A stretch of DNA of 56,766 nt from Rhodospirillaceae bacterium (GTDB taxonomy: Bacteria > Pseudomonadota > Alphaproteobacteria > Bin65), in assembly GCA_028819475.1 (NCBI GenBank), contig JAPPLJ010000046.1:1-56766 (forward strand), read 5' to 3'. Positions within the stretch are counted from its first letter, which is position 1, and the number at the start of each line of letters is the position of its first letter. Under the pieces are notes generated by a model that was not told the DNA's origin, searched no databases, and was given only the letters and a program-made list of their open reading frames with translations. Of this stretch, positions 28,307-37,560 are shown piece after piece. Position numbers and translations under genes: made by a program.

Positions 28307-29088
28307 CCGCACAACCGGCCAGCGGCAGGGAGCCCTTCATCCGCCTCATCGGCGTCAAGAAGGTGTTCCGCGCCCGCCGCGAGGAATTCCTGGCGGTCTC
28401 CGACGCCACCTTCGACGTCAACGAGGGCGAACTGGTTTCCATCGTCGGGCCGTCCGGCTGCGGCAAGACCACCCTGCTCAAGATCGTCGCCGGCCTTTTC
28501 CCCCACGACGGCGGCACGCTGGAGATCGGCGGCGCCGGCAGCGATTTCGATCCGGCGCGCGACGTCGGCATGGTGTTCCAGCAGCCGCTGCTGCTCAAAT
28601 GGCGGCGGGTGCTGGAAAATGTGCTGCTGCCCGCCGAAATACTCGGCCTGCCGATGGGCGAGGCGCGCGAGCGGGCGCGTGGGCTGATCGACATGGTCGG
28701 CCTCGCCGGCCACGAGCAGAAATATCCCTACGAACTCTCCGGCGGCATGCAGCAGCGCGCCGCCATCGCCCGCTCGCTGGTCCACGATCCCCGGCTGATC
28801 CTGATGGACGAACCCTTCGGCGCCCTCGACGCGCTGACCCGCGAGCGCATGAACCTGGAACTGCTGCGCATCTGGGAGCAGAGCCGCAAGACGATCCTGT
28901 TCGTCACCCACGGCATCGCAGAAGCGGTATTCCTCGGGACCAGGGTGGTGGTGCTCACCGCCGGCCCGGCGCGCATGGCCGACCGGATCGACATCGACCT
29001 GCCCCGGCCGCGCACCCTCGACATGAAGACCCATGAACGCTTCGGCAGCTACGCGCGGCGCATCTACCACCTGCTCGGCGTGGAGTGA
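28303..29088 (+). CDS. ABC transporter ATP-binding protein, SsuB/TauB-like
   Basis: This 261-aa ATPase powers the importer encoded by its neighbours. Walker A is GPSGCGKTT near residue 51, the Q-loop is [11 protein letters not shown], the signature is LSGGMQQR near 146, and Walker B is [12 protein letters not shown] near 166, with the switch histidine in FVTHGIAEA. All motifs are intact, so it should be active. It overlaps the permease gene by 4 bases. Confidence 0.93.
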   Translation: MTAQPASGREPFIRLIGVKKVFRARREEFLAVSDATFDVNEGELVSIVGPSGCGKTTLLKIVAGLFPHDGGTLEIGGAGSDFDPARDVGMVFQQPLLLKWRRVLENVLLPAEILGLPMGEARERARGLIDMVGLAGHEQKYPYELSGGMQQRAAIARSLVHDPRLILMDEPFGALDALTRERMNLELLRIWEQSRKTILFVTHGIAEAVFLGTRVVVLTAGPARMADRIDIDLPRPRTLDMKTHERFGSYARRIYHLLGVE

Positions 29089-29295
29089 GGCGGGCCGCAA
29101 CCGCTCAAGCGACCCAACAACAAGGTTGTGACCCGCCGCGCTGCACCGTAAGATTTTGTACCCGGTCGGTTACTTTCGGGAAGAAACGCGGGCGGGAGGA
29201 ATCGCGGGCGCGATGGCGGCTCGAACGGCTGCCGGATGCGGTTCCGCGCATGCGCCTGCGCACGGTTTCGAACCAGCAGCGAAATGGGGAAAATG

Positions 29296-30318
29296 ATGAT
29301 TGGGCGAAAATCAGTGGCAGCGCTGGCCGTCGCCGTGGCCGGCAGCCTTGGCGCGACGCAGGCCGGCGCCGCCGAAAAGGTTGATTTCATTCTCAACTGG
29401 ATCGCCGGCGGCGACCACGCACCCTACTACTATGCCAAGAAGATGGGCCTGTACGCCAAGGCGGGCATCGACCTGAACATCCAGCAGGGCAAGGGCTCGT
29501 CGATGTCGTCGCGCCGCACCGGCGCCGGCAAGAATCCGATCGGCCTGGCCGATCTCGGCACCGCGCTGGTCACCATGGGCAAGGGCGCCCGCATGGTCGC
29601 GGTGATGAACGTCTACGCCAACTCGCCCTATGGCATGTACTGGCTGAACAGCTCCGGCATCAAGGGCCCGAAAGACTTTGCCGGCAAGAAGATCGGCAAC
29701 CCGCCGTGGGACGCCGCGCGCCAGATGTGGCCGGCGCTGGCCAAGAAGGTCGGCGTCGACCCGGCAACGGTGAAATGGGTCAATATCCAGCCGAACGCGA
29801 AGCTGGCGGCGCTCAAGGCCGGGTCGATCGATGTCACCACCTCCTTCTACAACATCCACCACATCTTCAAGCGGGTGCTGGGCAACGACATGGGCTTCTT
29901 CCCGTGGAGCAAATACGGCATCAACCCCTACGGCAACTCGATCATCGTCAACATGGATTATCTGAAGGGCAACAAGAAGACGGTGGCGGCCTTCGTTTCG
30001 GTGACTCAGAAAGCCTTCGCAACCTGCGTAAAGACGCCTGCGCCCTGCATCGCGGCGCTCGTCGAGGCCAACAAGGGCCTCAAGGCCGCCAACGAAACCG
30101 AGAACTGGGGCCTGGTGACCGAGTTGATGAGCGACAAGATCTCGCGCACGGTGGCGCTCGGCTATTTCGATCCCGGCCGCATGAAAGCCGACCACGAGCT
30201 GGTCAACACCTACTTCAAGATCGAGACGAAGTACGCCATCGAGGAGCGCTACACCAACGAGTTCCTCGACCGCAGCATCAAGATGCCGAAGATCGACCGC
30301 AAGTCGGCCTTCGAATAG
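29296..30318 (+). CDS. ABC transporter substrate-binding protein, NMT1/SsuA-like
   Basis: This 340-aa periplasmic binding protein has a signal peptide of about 26 residues ending GAAEKVDF. The mature part starts with FILNWIAGGDHAPYYYAKKMGLY, the typical opening of the NMT1/THI5/SsuA fold. Family members bind pyrimidine precursors, sulfonates or taurine. ATG 29296 is spaced 5 bases from GGGGA; ATG 29293 and 29284 are alternatives. A 207-base gap with no recognised element separates it from the ATPase gene, so it could have its own promoter. Confidence 0.88.
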   Translation: MIGRKSVAALAVAVAGSLGATQAGAAEKVDFILNWIAGGDHAPYYYAKKMGLYAKAGIDLNIQQGKGSSMSSRRTGAGKNPIGLADLGTALVTMGKGARMVAVMNVYANSPYGMYWLNSSGIKGPKDFAGKKIGNPPWDAARQMWPALAKKVGVDPATVKWVNIQPNAKLAALKAGSIDVTTSFYNIHHIFKRVLGNDMGFFPWSKYGINPYGNSIIVNMDYLKGNKKTVAAFVSVTQKAFATCVKTPAPCIAALVEANKGLKAANETENWGLVTELMSDKISRTVALGYFDPGRMKADHELVNTYFKIETKYAIEERYTNEFLDRSIKMPKIDRKSAFE

Positions 30319-30376
30319 TCGTCGCGATGCCCGGCGGCGGCCCGCTCCTGTGCCGGGCCGCCGCCGAGGCCCCTGA

Positions 30377-31990
30377 ATGGACGAAACCTACGACGCCATT
30401 ATCCTGGGAGCGGGCCACAACGGCCTGATCCTGCAGGCCTATCTGGCGCGTGCAGGGCTGGAGACCGTAGCCGTCGAACGCCGGGACGAGCCCGGCGGCG
30501 GCCTCGCCGCAATGGAGGATCCGCTCCATCCGGGGCTGATCCACAATTCGCACGCCTTCTTCCTGCGCGCCATCGACGCCATGCCCTGGTACCGGGACCT
30601 CGATCTGGAGGGCCACGGCGCCCGCATGATCGAGCCGGAACTGAACGTCGCCATGCTGACCCGGGACGGCGGCGCGCTGGAGTGGTGGACCGACATCGAC
30701 CGCACGGTGGCATCCTTCGCCCAGGTCAGCGAACGCGACGCCCGCACCCTGCGGCGCTGGTTCGACGAATTCGGCCCGGTGGTCGAGGGGATCCTGATCC
30801 CGGAGGCGACGTCGCCGCCGATCCCGCCCGGTGAGCGGCGCGCCCTCCTGGAGCGGAGCGCCGAGGGGCGCCGGCTGCTCGAGGTCAGCGCGCTCAGCCC
30901 GCTGGAGTTCGTCCATCGGGAGTTCGAGAGCCCGGTCATCCAGGCCGGGTTGCTGTTCTTCAACGGGCTGCGCGAAGTCGATTTGCGGATCCGCGGCTTC
31001 GGCCACCATATCGCCTTCCTGCTCGCCAACCCGTCCAAGGCGCAGATGTCGGCCGGCGGCAGCGCCGCCCTCGGCCGCGCGCTGGCCCGAGCGGTGACGG
31101 CCGCGGGCGGCCGGATCGCAACCGGCGCCGCCGCCCGGCGCATTCTGGTCGAAAACGGCCGGGCGATCGGTGTCGAAACCGCCGACGGCAGGCGCATCCG
31201 CGCCCGCCGGCTGATCGCTTCGTCGCTCAATCCGCAGCAAACCTTTCTCGACCTGATCGATGCCGATGCCCTGCCCGGCAGCTGGCGGGAAAAGGCGGCC
31301 GCCTTCCGCTACAACCTTCTGGCGCCGCTCTTCGCCCTCAACCTGGCGCTCGACGCGCCGCCGGCCTATGCCGCGGCCGAACGGTATCCGGAACTGGCCC
31401 GGCCGTTCATGACGGTGCTGGGCCTCGATCATGTCCGCCAGTTCGACGACATCGTGCGCCATCACGAAGCCGGCACCTTTCCGCCGACGGTCATGTGGGG
31501 CGCCTGCCCGACCCAGTTCGACCCCGGCCAGTCCGCCGGCGGCAGGCACACTGCCTTCATGTGGGAGAAGCTGCCCTACGCCCTGAACGGCGACCCGGCG
31601 AACTGGGACGCCGCGAAAGACGCCCATGGCGCGGCGATGCTCGACCTGTGGGAAGAATACGCGCCGGGCCTGCGGGATTCGGTGAGCGGCAGCTTCACCC
31701 GCAGCCCGCTCGATATCGAGCGGGAATTTCCCAACATGGCCGCCGGCGATCTCCTGGTCGGCGCCTTTACCGACGGGCAGATCGGCTACCACCGGCCGTT
31801 CGAGGGCGCGGGCGACTATCGCACCTGCATCGGGGGCCTGTATCTCTGCGGCTCGTCCTCGCATCCCGGCGGCAATATCACCGGGCTGCCGGGCTACAAC
31901 GCAGCGCAGACCATATTCCACGACCTCGGGCTCGACGGCGACTGGCTGCCGCCGCCCGCGGCCCGGCGCATCGCCGAACTGGCGGCGTAA
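30377..31990 (+). CDS. FAD-dependent oxidoreductase, phytoene desaturase (CrtI) superfamily
   Basis: This 537-aa flavoprotein has the dinucleotide motif AIILGAGHNGLILQAYLARAG at residues 7-27 and the CrtI-type C-terminal block GLYLCGSSSHPGGNITGLPGYNAA. Relatives include carotenoid desaturases, retinol saturases and amine-oxidising flavoenzymes. No other carotenoid gene is present, and the gene follows an ABC importer, so it more likely oxidises the imported compound. It is the last gene of the plus-strand cluster and converges with the GNAT gene 1 base away. Confidence 0.82.
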   Translation: MDETYDAIILGAGHNGLILQAYLARAGLETVAVERRDEPGGGLAAMEDPLHPGLIHNSHAFFLRAIDAMPWYRDLDLEGHGARMIEPELNVAMLTRDGGALEWWTDIDRTVASFAQVSERDARTLRRWFDEFGPVVEGILIPEATSPPIPPGERRALLERSAEGRRLLEVSALSPLEFVHREFESPVIQAGLLFFNGLREVDLRIRGFGHHIAFLLANPSKAQMSAGGSAALGRALARAVTAAGGRIATGAAARRILVENGRAIGVETADGRRIRARRLIASSLNPQQTFLDLIDADALPGSWREKAAAFRYNLLAPLFALNLALDAPPAYAAAERYPELARPFMTVLGLDHVRQFDDIVRHHEAGTFPPTVMWGACPTQFDPGQSAGGRHTAFMWEKLPYALNGDPANWDAAKDAHGAAMLDLWEEYAPGLRDSVSGSFTRSPLDIEREFPNMAAGDLLVGAFTDGQIGYHRPFEGAGDYRTCIGGLYLCGSSSHPGGNITGLPGYNAAQTIFHDLGLDGDWLPPPAARRIAELAA

Positions 31991-31991
31991 C

Positions 31992-32879
31992 CTACCCCAG
32001 TTCCGGACCGGCGATGGCGTAGAGCCACGCCGGGTCGCCGAAACCGGCCTCCCGGCCGCGCACCATGCGGATGTAGGGGCGCTGCAGCGCGAAGCCGCTG
32101 GCCTCCAGCCACGCGATGAAATCGGCGCGGGTCTCGGCGACGTCGATGTAGACCGGTCCTGCCACCGCGTCGAGCGCCGCCGCGGCGAGCGATTGCGCCA
32201 CCGTATCGTCGATTGCCGCCAGGGGGCCGAGTTGCGTCGCCTCGCGGCCGTTCCGGGCCAGCGCGTAACCGGCGAGCCGGCCCTCGCGCCACGCGCCGAA
32301 GGCGGCGCCGGGCTGCCGGCGGCGCAAATGGAACAGCAGCTCCATCCGGTCGGCGCCGAACAGGCCGCGGTCCACCGCCGCGATCCGGGCCAGGTCGGCC
32401 GCCGCCAGCGGCCGCACGCGCAACTCGTCCCGCAACAGCCCCGGCAGCACATCCGGTGCTTCGGGCGCCGCGGCGACCGATTCCCCCCGGTAGCGCCCGA
32501 GGCGGTAAACGTCCCGGAAGCCGATCCGCCGGTAGACCGTGCGCCCGTCGGGCGTGGCGTCCAGGCCCGGTACCCGGCCGGCGGCGTCCTGCCGCGCGAC
32601 CACCTCGTCCATCAGGCGGGTGGCGATGCCCTGCCGGCGATAATCGGGCGCGACCAGCACCAGGCAGATCCACGCGAACCGGCCATAGGGCAGCGCCATC
32701 GCCGTGGCGACCAGCGTTTCGTCGGCGTCCAGCAGGCCGACGCCGTCCCCGCGCGCCAGCACGAAACGCCAGTCCTGCGCAGTCTGGTTCCAGCCGATCA
32801 GGGAGGAGAGATTGAATCCGGCTTCGGCATGGACGGGCGACAGGTCAATCTGCCGGAGCGATTCGGTCGTTGCCGCCAT
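31992..32879 (-). CDS. GNAT family N-acetyltransferase (tandem)
   Basis: This 295-aa protein has an N-terminal GNAT domain whose acetyl-CoA loop is LVAPDYRRQGIATRLM near residues 74-89. The C-terminal half resembles the second, degenerate acetyltransferase domain (GNAT_acetyltr_2-like) seen in such two-domain proteins. ATG 32879 is chosen because the preceding 96 open codons overlap the upstream gene in another frame. It sits 5 bases downstream of the epimerase gene, so the two form an operon. The acceptor substrate is unknown. Confidence 0.78.
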   Translation of the reverse strand: MAATTESLRQIDLSPVHAEAGFNLSSLIGWNQTAQDWRFVLARGDGVGLLDADETLVATAMALPYGRFAWICLVLVAPDYRRQGIATRLMDEVVARQDAAGRVPGLDATPDGRTVYRRIGFRDVYRLGRYRGESVAAAPEAPDVLPGLLRDELRVRPLAAADLARIAAVDRGLFGADRMELLFHLRRRQPGAAFGAWREGRLAGYALARNGREATQLGPLAAIDDTVAQSLAAAALDAVAGPVYIDVAETRADFIAWLEASGFALQRPYIRMVRGREAGFGDPAWLYAIAGPELG

Positions 32880-32884
32880 GACGG

Positions 32885-33925
32885 TCAGAACGCGCCGTCC
32901 CGGCTGGCATATTCGGTCGGTTTGCCATAGGCGCCGCCGCCGGCCACGAGCCATTCGGCCACCCAGTCGACCATCGTGAGAAGCGGCACCGAAGGATTGC
33001 CGAACAGGCGCGCCGCCTCGCCGGAATTGACCAGCCAGCACTGCTCCGCCTCGGCCCCCTCGAACCGGGGCGTGCGGCCGAACCGCTCTCCGAAAGCCAG
33101 GGCGAGCGCGCGCACGCTGGCCGTCTCCGGGCCGGACACGTTGATCGGCGTCGTCGGCGCGGTGCATCGGGCGAGGCAGCGCAGGACATGGCTGTTGGCG
33201 TCGCCCTGCCAGATGACGTTGACATTGCCGGTTGTCAGATCGACCGGCTCTCCGGCCAGCACCTTGCTGCCGATGTCGTGCAACACGCCGTAGCGCATGT
33301 CGATGGCGTAGTTGAGCCTGACGATGCGGCCCGGCGTGCCGTATTGCTCGGAAAAATGCTCGAACATGCGCTCGCGGCCCAGGCAGCTCATCGCATATTC
33401 GCCCATCGGACCGGGCGTATCAGACTCGCGCGAACCGCCCTCCGCGACCCGGGCGAAGGGATAGACGTTGCCGGTGGAGAAGGCGACGATCCGGCTGTCG
33501 CGGAACGTCTCGGCGACGATCGCCGGCATCGCGACATTCATGGCCCAGGTCAGCGGAAGCGCGCCGGCCGTGCCGAACTTGCGGCCGGCCATGAAGATGA
33601 CGTTCGGGCAGCGGGGCAGCGCGGCGACCGCCTCCCGATCCATCAGATCGCAGGCAATCATCTCGACGCCGCAGGCTTGCAGTTTCTGCTCGACCGCCGG
33701 ATCGGAGAAGCGCGCGACGCCGATGACCCGCCTGTCGGGCGCGGCGCGCCGGGCAAGCCGCGCCAGCGTCGGCCCCATCTTGCCGCCGACGCCGAGGATC
33801 AGGATGTCGCCGTCGACCGATTCCAGGTCGCGCACCAGCGCCGCCGGGGGCCGGGTCATGAACTCTTCCAGTTCCGCCTCGTCGGCAAATCCCGCGGGCA
33901 GACCGGCCGCGTCGTGCACTGCCAT
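32885..33925 (-). CDS. NAD-dependent epimerase/dehydratase family protein
   Basis: This 346-aa extended SDR-type protein has a 38-residue N-terminal tail, then the Rossmann start DILILGVGGKMGPTLARLARR. STGNVYPF carries the Ser position of the active site. The usual YxxxK appears diverged (MGEYAMSCLGRERMFEH), with Tyr present but lysine absent. Loss of the lysine suggests altered chemistry or a binding role. The gene is divergent from the MetE-like gene 135 bases away, so the two may share a control region. Confidence 0.75.
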   Translation of the reverse strand: MAVHDAAGLPAGFADEAELEEFMTRPPAALVRDLESVDGDILILGVGGKMGPTLARLARRAAPDRRVIGVARFSDPAVEQKLQACGVEMIACDLMDREAVAALPRCPNVIFMAGRKFGTAGALPLTWAMNVAMPAIVAETFRDSRIVAFSTGNVYPFARVAEGGSRESDTPGPMGEYAMSCLGRERMFEHFSEQYGTPGRIVRLNYAIDMRYGVLHDIGSKVLAGEPVDLTTGNVNVIWQGDANSHVLRCLARCTAPTTPINVSGPETASVRALALAFGERFGRTPRFEGAEAEQCWLVNSGEAARLFGNPSVPLLTMVDWVAEWLVAGGGAYGKPTEYASRDGAF

Positions 33926-34060
33926 CGCTCCGTCTCTTTCCCGCTATCGAAGCGGGCGAGCCGCGCCGTTCCCGCGCGCCTTGCAGCCTGCCTCGATTGT
34001 GCGATGTCCCGAATCCTGCCATTCTGACCGGGATTTGGGAATAGGCTGAAGGAGACGGCA

Positions 34061-35089
34061 ATGGAAGCCGACAGCCCGCGCATCGGGACGACTGTCGTCG
34101 GTTCCTACCCGGCGCCCGACTGGCTGATCCAGTGCCCGTCGGAGCAGGCGCTGGCCGACGCGACGAGGGTCGTGCTGCACACCCAGGAGCGGGCGGGCAT
34201 CGACCTGGTGTGCGACGGCGAGCTCTACCGTTTCGACCCGAACCATCCCGAAACCAACGGCATGATCGAATATTTCGTCCGGCCGATGGGCGGTGTGGCG
34301 ACCGAAATCGACTTCGACGAGTTGACGCGCTACCGGTCCCAGCCGGGTATGCAGTTCCGCAGCCGGCCGCCCGGCATCGTGACCGGGGCGGTCTCGGCCG
34401 GCCATCTCGACCTGCCGGGTGCGTGCCGGATGGCGCGGCGGCTGACGCAGTCGCCGTTAAAGTTCACGCTGACCGGCCCGCACATGCTGGCAAAGACGCT
34501 TGTCAACCGCCACTACCCGGACGTGCCGGCGCTCGCCCTCGCAATCGCCGATGTGCTGGCCGAGCAGGTCCGCCATCTCGATGCCGACGTGGTGCAGGTC
34601 GACGAGGCCAACCTGCCGGGCGCACCGGAGGAATGGCAGTGGGCGGCGGAAGCCATCAACCGTGTGCTCGACGCGGTTGACGGCCTGCCGGCGGTCCATC
34701 TCTGTTTCGGCAATTACGGCGGCCAGTCGATCCAGAAGGGCAGCTGGGACCGGCTGATCGACTATCTGAACGCGCTCCACGCCGACCATATCGTCATGGA
34801 AGTCGCCCACCGGCCGCCCGACGAACTTGCCGCCTTCCGGGGCCTGCGCCCGGACATCGGCCTCGGTCTCGGCGTCGTCGACATCAAGACGACAGAGGTG
34901 GAGAGCGCCGACGGCATCGCCCGCGCCATCGAACGCGCCGAACGGCTGCTCGGCGAAGGCCGGGTGCGCTGGATTCATCCGGACTGCGGCTTCTGGATGC
35001 TCAAACGCCCGGTCGCCGACGCCAAGATCCGCGCCCTGGTCGAAGGCCGGGATCTGTACGAAGGGCAGCAGGGCCGCGCAGCGGCGTAG
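34061..35089 (+). CDS. Cobalamin-independent methionine synthase C-terminal-like protein
   Basis: This 342-aa stand-alone protein resembles the catalytic barrel of MetE and the epoxyalkane:coenzyme M transferases. It has TTVVGSYPAPDWL at the N-terminus, VVQVDEANLPG in the middle, HLCFGNYGG with the metal-binding His/Cys region, and HPDCGFWML at the end, where the cysteine is the expected zinc ligand. Members move or cleave alkyl-thiol groups. AAGGAG precedes ATG 34061. It converges with the sulfatase gene, 5 bases from stop to stop, so it is probably monocistronic. The thiol substrate is not known. Confidence 0.8.
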   Translation: MEADSPRIGTTVVGSYPAPDWLIQCPSEQALADATRVVLHTQERAGIDLVCDGELYRFDPNHPETNGMIEYFVRPMGGVATEIDFDELTRYRSQPGMQFRSRPPGIVTGAVSAGHLDLPGACRMARRLTQSPLKFTLTGPHMLAKTLVNRHYPDVPALALAIADVLAEQVRHLDADVVQVDEANLPGAPEEWQWAAEAINRVLDAVDGLPAVHLCFGNYGGQSIQKGSWDRLIDYLNALHADHIVMEVAHRPPDELAAFRGLRPDIGLGLGVVDIKTTEVESADGIARAIERAERLLGEGRVRWIHPDCGFWMLKRPVADAKIRALVEGRDLYEGQQGRAAA

Positions 35090-35094
35090 CGCGC

Positions 35095-36681
35095 CTACCA
35101 CACGCCGATCAGCACACCCCGTTTCCTGGCGATGCCGAGCGCATCCTCGATCTCGCGGTCGGATTTGGTCGTCCGGGTCCGGCGGGTGCGCAGCCAGTGG
35201 AACAGCCGCTCGTGCAGTCCGGCGCGAACGCTTTCGTGTTCCTCGCTCTCGCCCAGATCGACCAGTTCGTCCGGGTCGTTCGCCATGTCGAAAAGCTGCG
35301 GCCGGAAGCCCTCGTAGAGGATGTATTTCCAGTCGGCCGTGCGGATGCAATACGCCTTGGCCTGGTGGGCGCGCAGGCCGAGCGCGTCCCGGGCGCCGCG
35401 GTAGGAATAGTCGCATTCCGAGAAGGTGGCGTCGCGCCAGTCGCCGGCCGCATCGCCGTTGCGCAGGAGCGGCAGGATCGAACGGCCCTCCATCCAGTGG
35501 TCCTGCTCCGCCGGGTCGCCGCCCATCGCCTCGTAGAAGGTCGGCAGCATATCGATGCATTCGACGAATCGGCCATCCTGCGCGCCGCGGCTCGCATCCG
35601 CCGCCGGGTCGGGGTCGTAGACGATCATCGGCAGGCGCAGGACGCAATCGTGGAACAGTTCCTTCTCGCCGAGCCAGTGGTCGCCGAGATAGTCGCCGTG
35701 ATCCGAGGTCAGCACGATCATCGTGTCGTCCATCCGGCCGGCCCGTTCCATCCAGCCGAACAGCTTGCCGAGATGGTCGTCGATCTGCCTGACCAGCCCC
35801 ATGTAGGTCGGGATCACTGTCTCCCGCACCGCGTCGCGGCTGAAATTCAGGCTGTCCTCATGCTGCTGGAAGGCGGCGTAGACCGGATGGCTGGTCTGGC
35901 GCTCGCGCGCGCTGCGCACCGCCGGCAGGATATCGCCGGGGCCGTACATCGTGTGGTAGGGCGCCGGCGCCAGATAGGGCCAGTGCGGCTTGATGTAGGA
36001 GAGATGCAGGCACCAGGGCTGCCCGTCGCCGCATTCCTCCATGAAGTCCTGCGCCCGCCGGGTCATGTAGGCCGTTTCGGAGTGCGCCTCCTTCACCCGC
36101 GCCGGCAGGCCCGCATGGCGCATCTCCCAGCCGCTGACCACATTACCGCCGGCGTCGAGCGCGCTGGCGCAATAGTCCTGCCACGGGTTGTCGCTTTCAT
36201 AGCCCTGTTCCCTCAGATACCGGTTGTAGGCGAAGTCCTTCGCGCCGTAGCCGCCCGGATGCAGGCCGTCGTCCCGGTCGAAGGGCTCGAAGCCGGCCTG
36301 GGTCGCCAGCACGCCGTGCGGCGAGGCCCTGTCGATCCCGAGCCGGTCGAGGCCGGGCTCGTCGATCTGCATGTGCGTCTTGCCGGCCAGCGCGACCCGC
36401 GCGCCCAGCGTGCGCAGGTGATCGCCCATCGTGCGGATATGCAGCGGCAGCGGCACCCGGTTCCAGTTCGCGCCGTGGGTGACCATGTAGCGGCCGGTGT
36501 AGAAGGACATGCGCGACGGGCCGCAGACCGACGACTGGGTGAACGCGCGGGTGAAGCGCACGCCCCTGGCCGCCAGCGCATCGATATGCGGCGTCTCGAG
36601 CGTCGGATGGCCCATGCAGGACAGGTAATCCGCCCGCAGCTGGTCGCACATGATGAACAGGACGTTTCGGACTTTGCCCAT
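35095..36681 (-). CDS. Sulfatase/phosphonate monoester hydrolase family protein
   Basis: This 528-aa alkaline phosphatase-superfamily hydrolase acts on sulfate, phosphate or phosphonate esters. The formylglycine motif CGPSR is at residues 53-57, with Cys53 as the modified residue. Metal ligands include Asp13 (CDQLRADY) and the TSDHGDYLGDH pair further on. No signal peptide is visible, so it is probably cytoplasmic, like phosphonate monoester hydrolases and choline sulfatase. ATG 36681 matches the family start; the upstream open frame to 36783 does not. Confidence 0.87.
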   Translation of the reverse strand: MGKVRNVLFIMCDQLRADYLSCMGHPTLETPHIDALAARGVRFTRAFTQSSVCGPSRMSFYTGRYMVTHGANWNRVPLPLHIRTMGDHLRTLGARVALAGKTHMQIDEPGLDRLGIDRASPHGVLATQAGFEPFDRDDGLHPGGYGAKDFAYNRYLREQGYESDNPWQDYCASALDAGGNVVSGWEMRHAGLPARVKEAHSETAYMTRRAQDFMEECGDGQPWCLHLSYIKPHWPYLAPAPYHTMYGPGDILPAVRSARERQTSHPVYAAFQQHEDSLNFSRDAVRETVIPTYMGLVRQIDDHLGKLFGWMERAGRMDDTMIVLTSDHGDYLGDHWLGEKELFHDCVLRLPMIVYDPDPAADASRGAQDGRFVECIDMLPTFYEAMGGDPAEQDHWMEGRSILPLLRNGDAAGDWRDATFSECDYSYRGARDALGLRAHQAKAYCIRTADWKYILYEGFRPQLFDMANDPDELVDLGESEEHESVRAGLHERLFHWLRTRRTRTTKSDREIEDALGIARKRGVLIGVW

Positions 36682-36846
36682 AGCGGGGCCCATGCGGAGT
36701 ATCGGCTTGTCGGCGGACCGGATCGACCGGACCCTATAGGCGGCAGCCGCAACATCGGCAAGGTGCACGATGCCATGCGCCACCCGCTGCGCCGTTTGCC
36801 GGCGGACCGAAGCGCAGGCGCGGTGTACCGCCGGCCGGCAAAGGAC

Positions 36847-37560
36847 CTATTGCCCGTCCAGTTCCGCCATCTTCATGCGCATGGCCCGGAGCAGGCCGGC
36901 CATGGTGCCGCCGTAGCGCCGATAGGCCGAGGCGAATTCCCGGCGCTGGTTGAGCGACATGGAGACATTCTCGAACACCATATCGCGGACCTTGAGCGTT
37001 CCGCCGGACGGGCGCATGCGCCACTTCATGTGAAACGGCCGCCCGCTGCGCAGGCCGACCATCCTGGTGGTGACGACAACGCCGGTCCGGTCCGGTCCAG
37101 CAGCGATGACCTCAAAATTCCCGTCCCGGTAGCGCCTGAGCTTTATTGTGTAGACCTTTACGACATAGTGCAGAAACAATTCGAGAAACTGCGCCCGTTC
37201 GTCGGCTGAAGCTTTCGACCAGGCGGCGCGGCCGAGGACGAAACGCGCGATCCGCGGCACGTCGAAATACATGGTGAACAGCGTGCGGAAGGTCGCTTCC
37301 TGTGCACGGCGATCGCCGTTATCGCGCAAAACGGTAAAAACCGTCTGCGAAAGGGAACGGATAATCGCCTCCCCCTTCTGGATCGAATTGACGGGCGCGT
37401 CCGCCGCTCCCGCTGCGCCGGGCGAAAGGGCGCCGGCGATCAGCATGACAGCGGCAAGCGCCGTGCCGCGCACTCTCCCGATTTGGGGCCGCGAAGCGTT
37501 GGTGTCAGCGTTCACCCGGGTCATAGACGGTATCTCTCGACGGATAGTGGCAGGTTTCAT
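36847..37560 (-). CDS. mlaC: MlaC/Ttg2D family phospholipid-binding protein
   Basis: This 237-aa periplasmic lipid carrier of the retrograde phospholipid (Mla) pathway shuttles lipid between outer-membrane MlaA and the inner-membrane MlaFEDB complex. A hydrophobic signal segment at about residues 32-52 ends GAAGAADA. The MlaC domain follows (FRTLFTMYFDVPRIARFVLG, then VVVTTRMVGLRSG). ATG 37560 overlaps the MlaA stop in ATGA, so the pair is translationally coupled; ATG 37524 is an alternative that would shorten the signal. MlaD, MlaE and MlaF genes are not in the window. Confidence 0.88.
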   Translation of the reverse strand: MKPATIRREIPSMTRVNADTNASRPQIGRVRGTALAAVMLIAGALSPGAAGAADAPVNSIQKGEAIIRSLSQTVFTVLRDNGDRRAQEATFRTLFTMYFDVPRIARFVLGRAAWSKASADERAQFLELFLHYVVKVYTIKLRRYRDGNFEVIAAGPDRTGVVVTTRMVGLRSGRPFHMKWRMRPSGGTLKVRDMVFENVSMSLNQRREFASAYRRYGGTMAGLLRAMRMKMAELDGQ

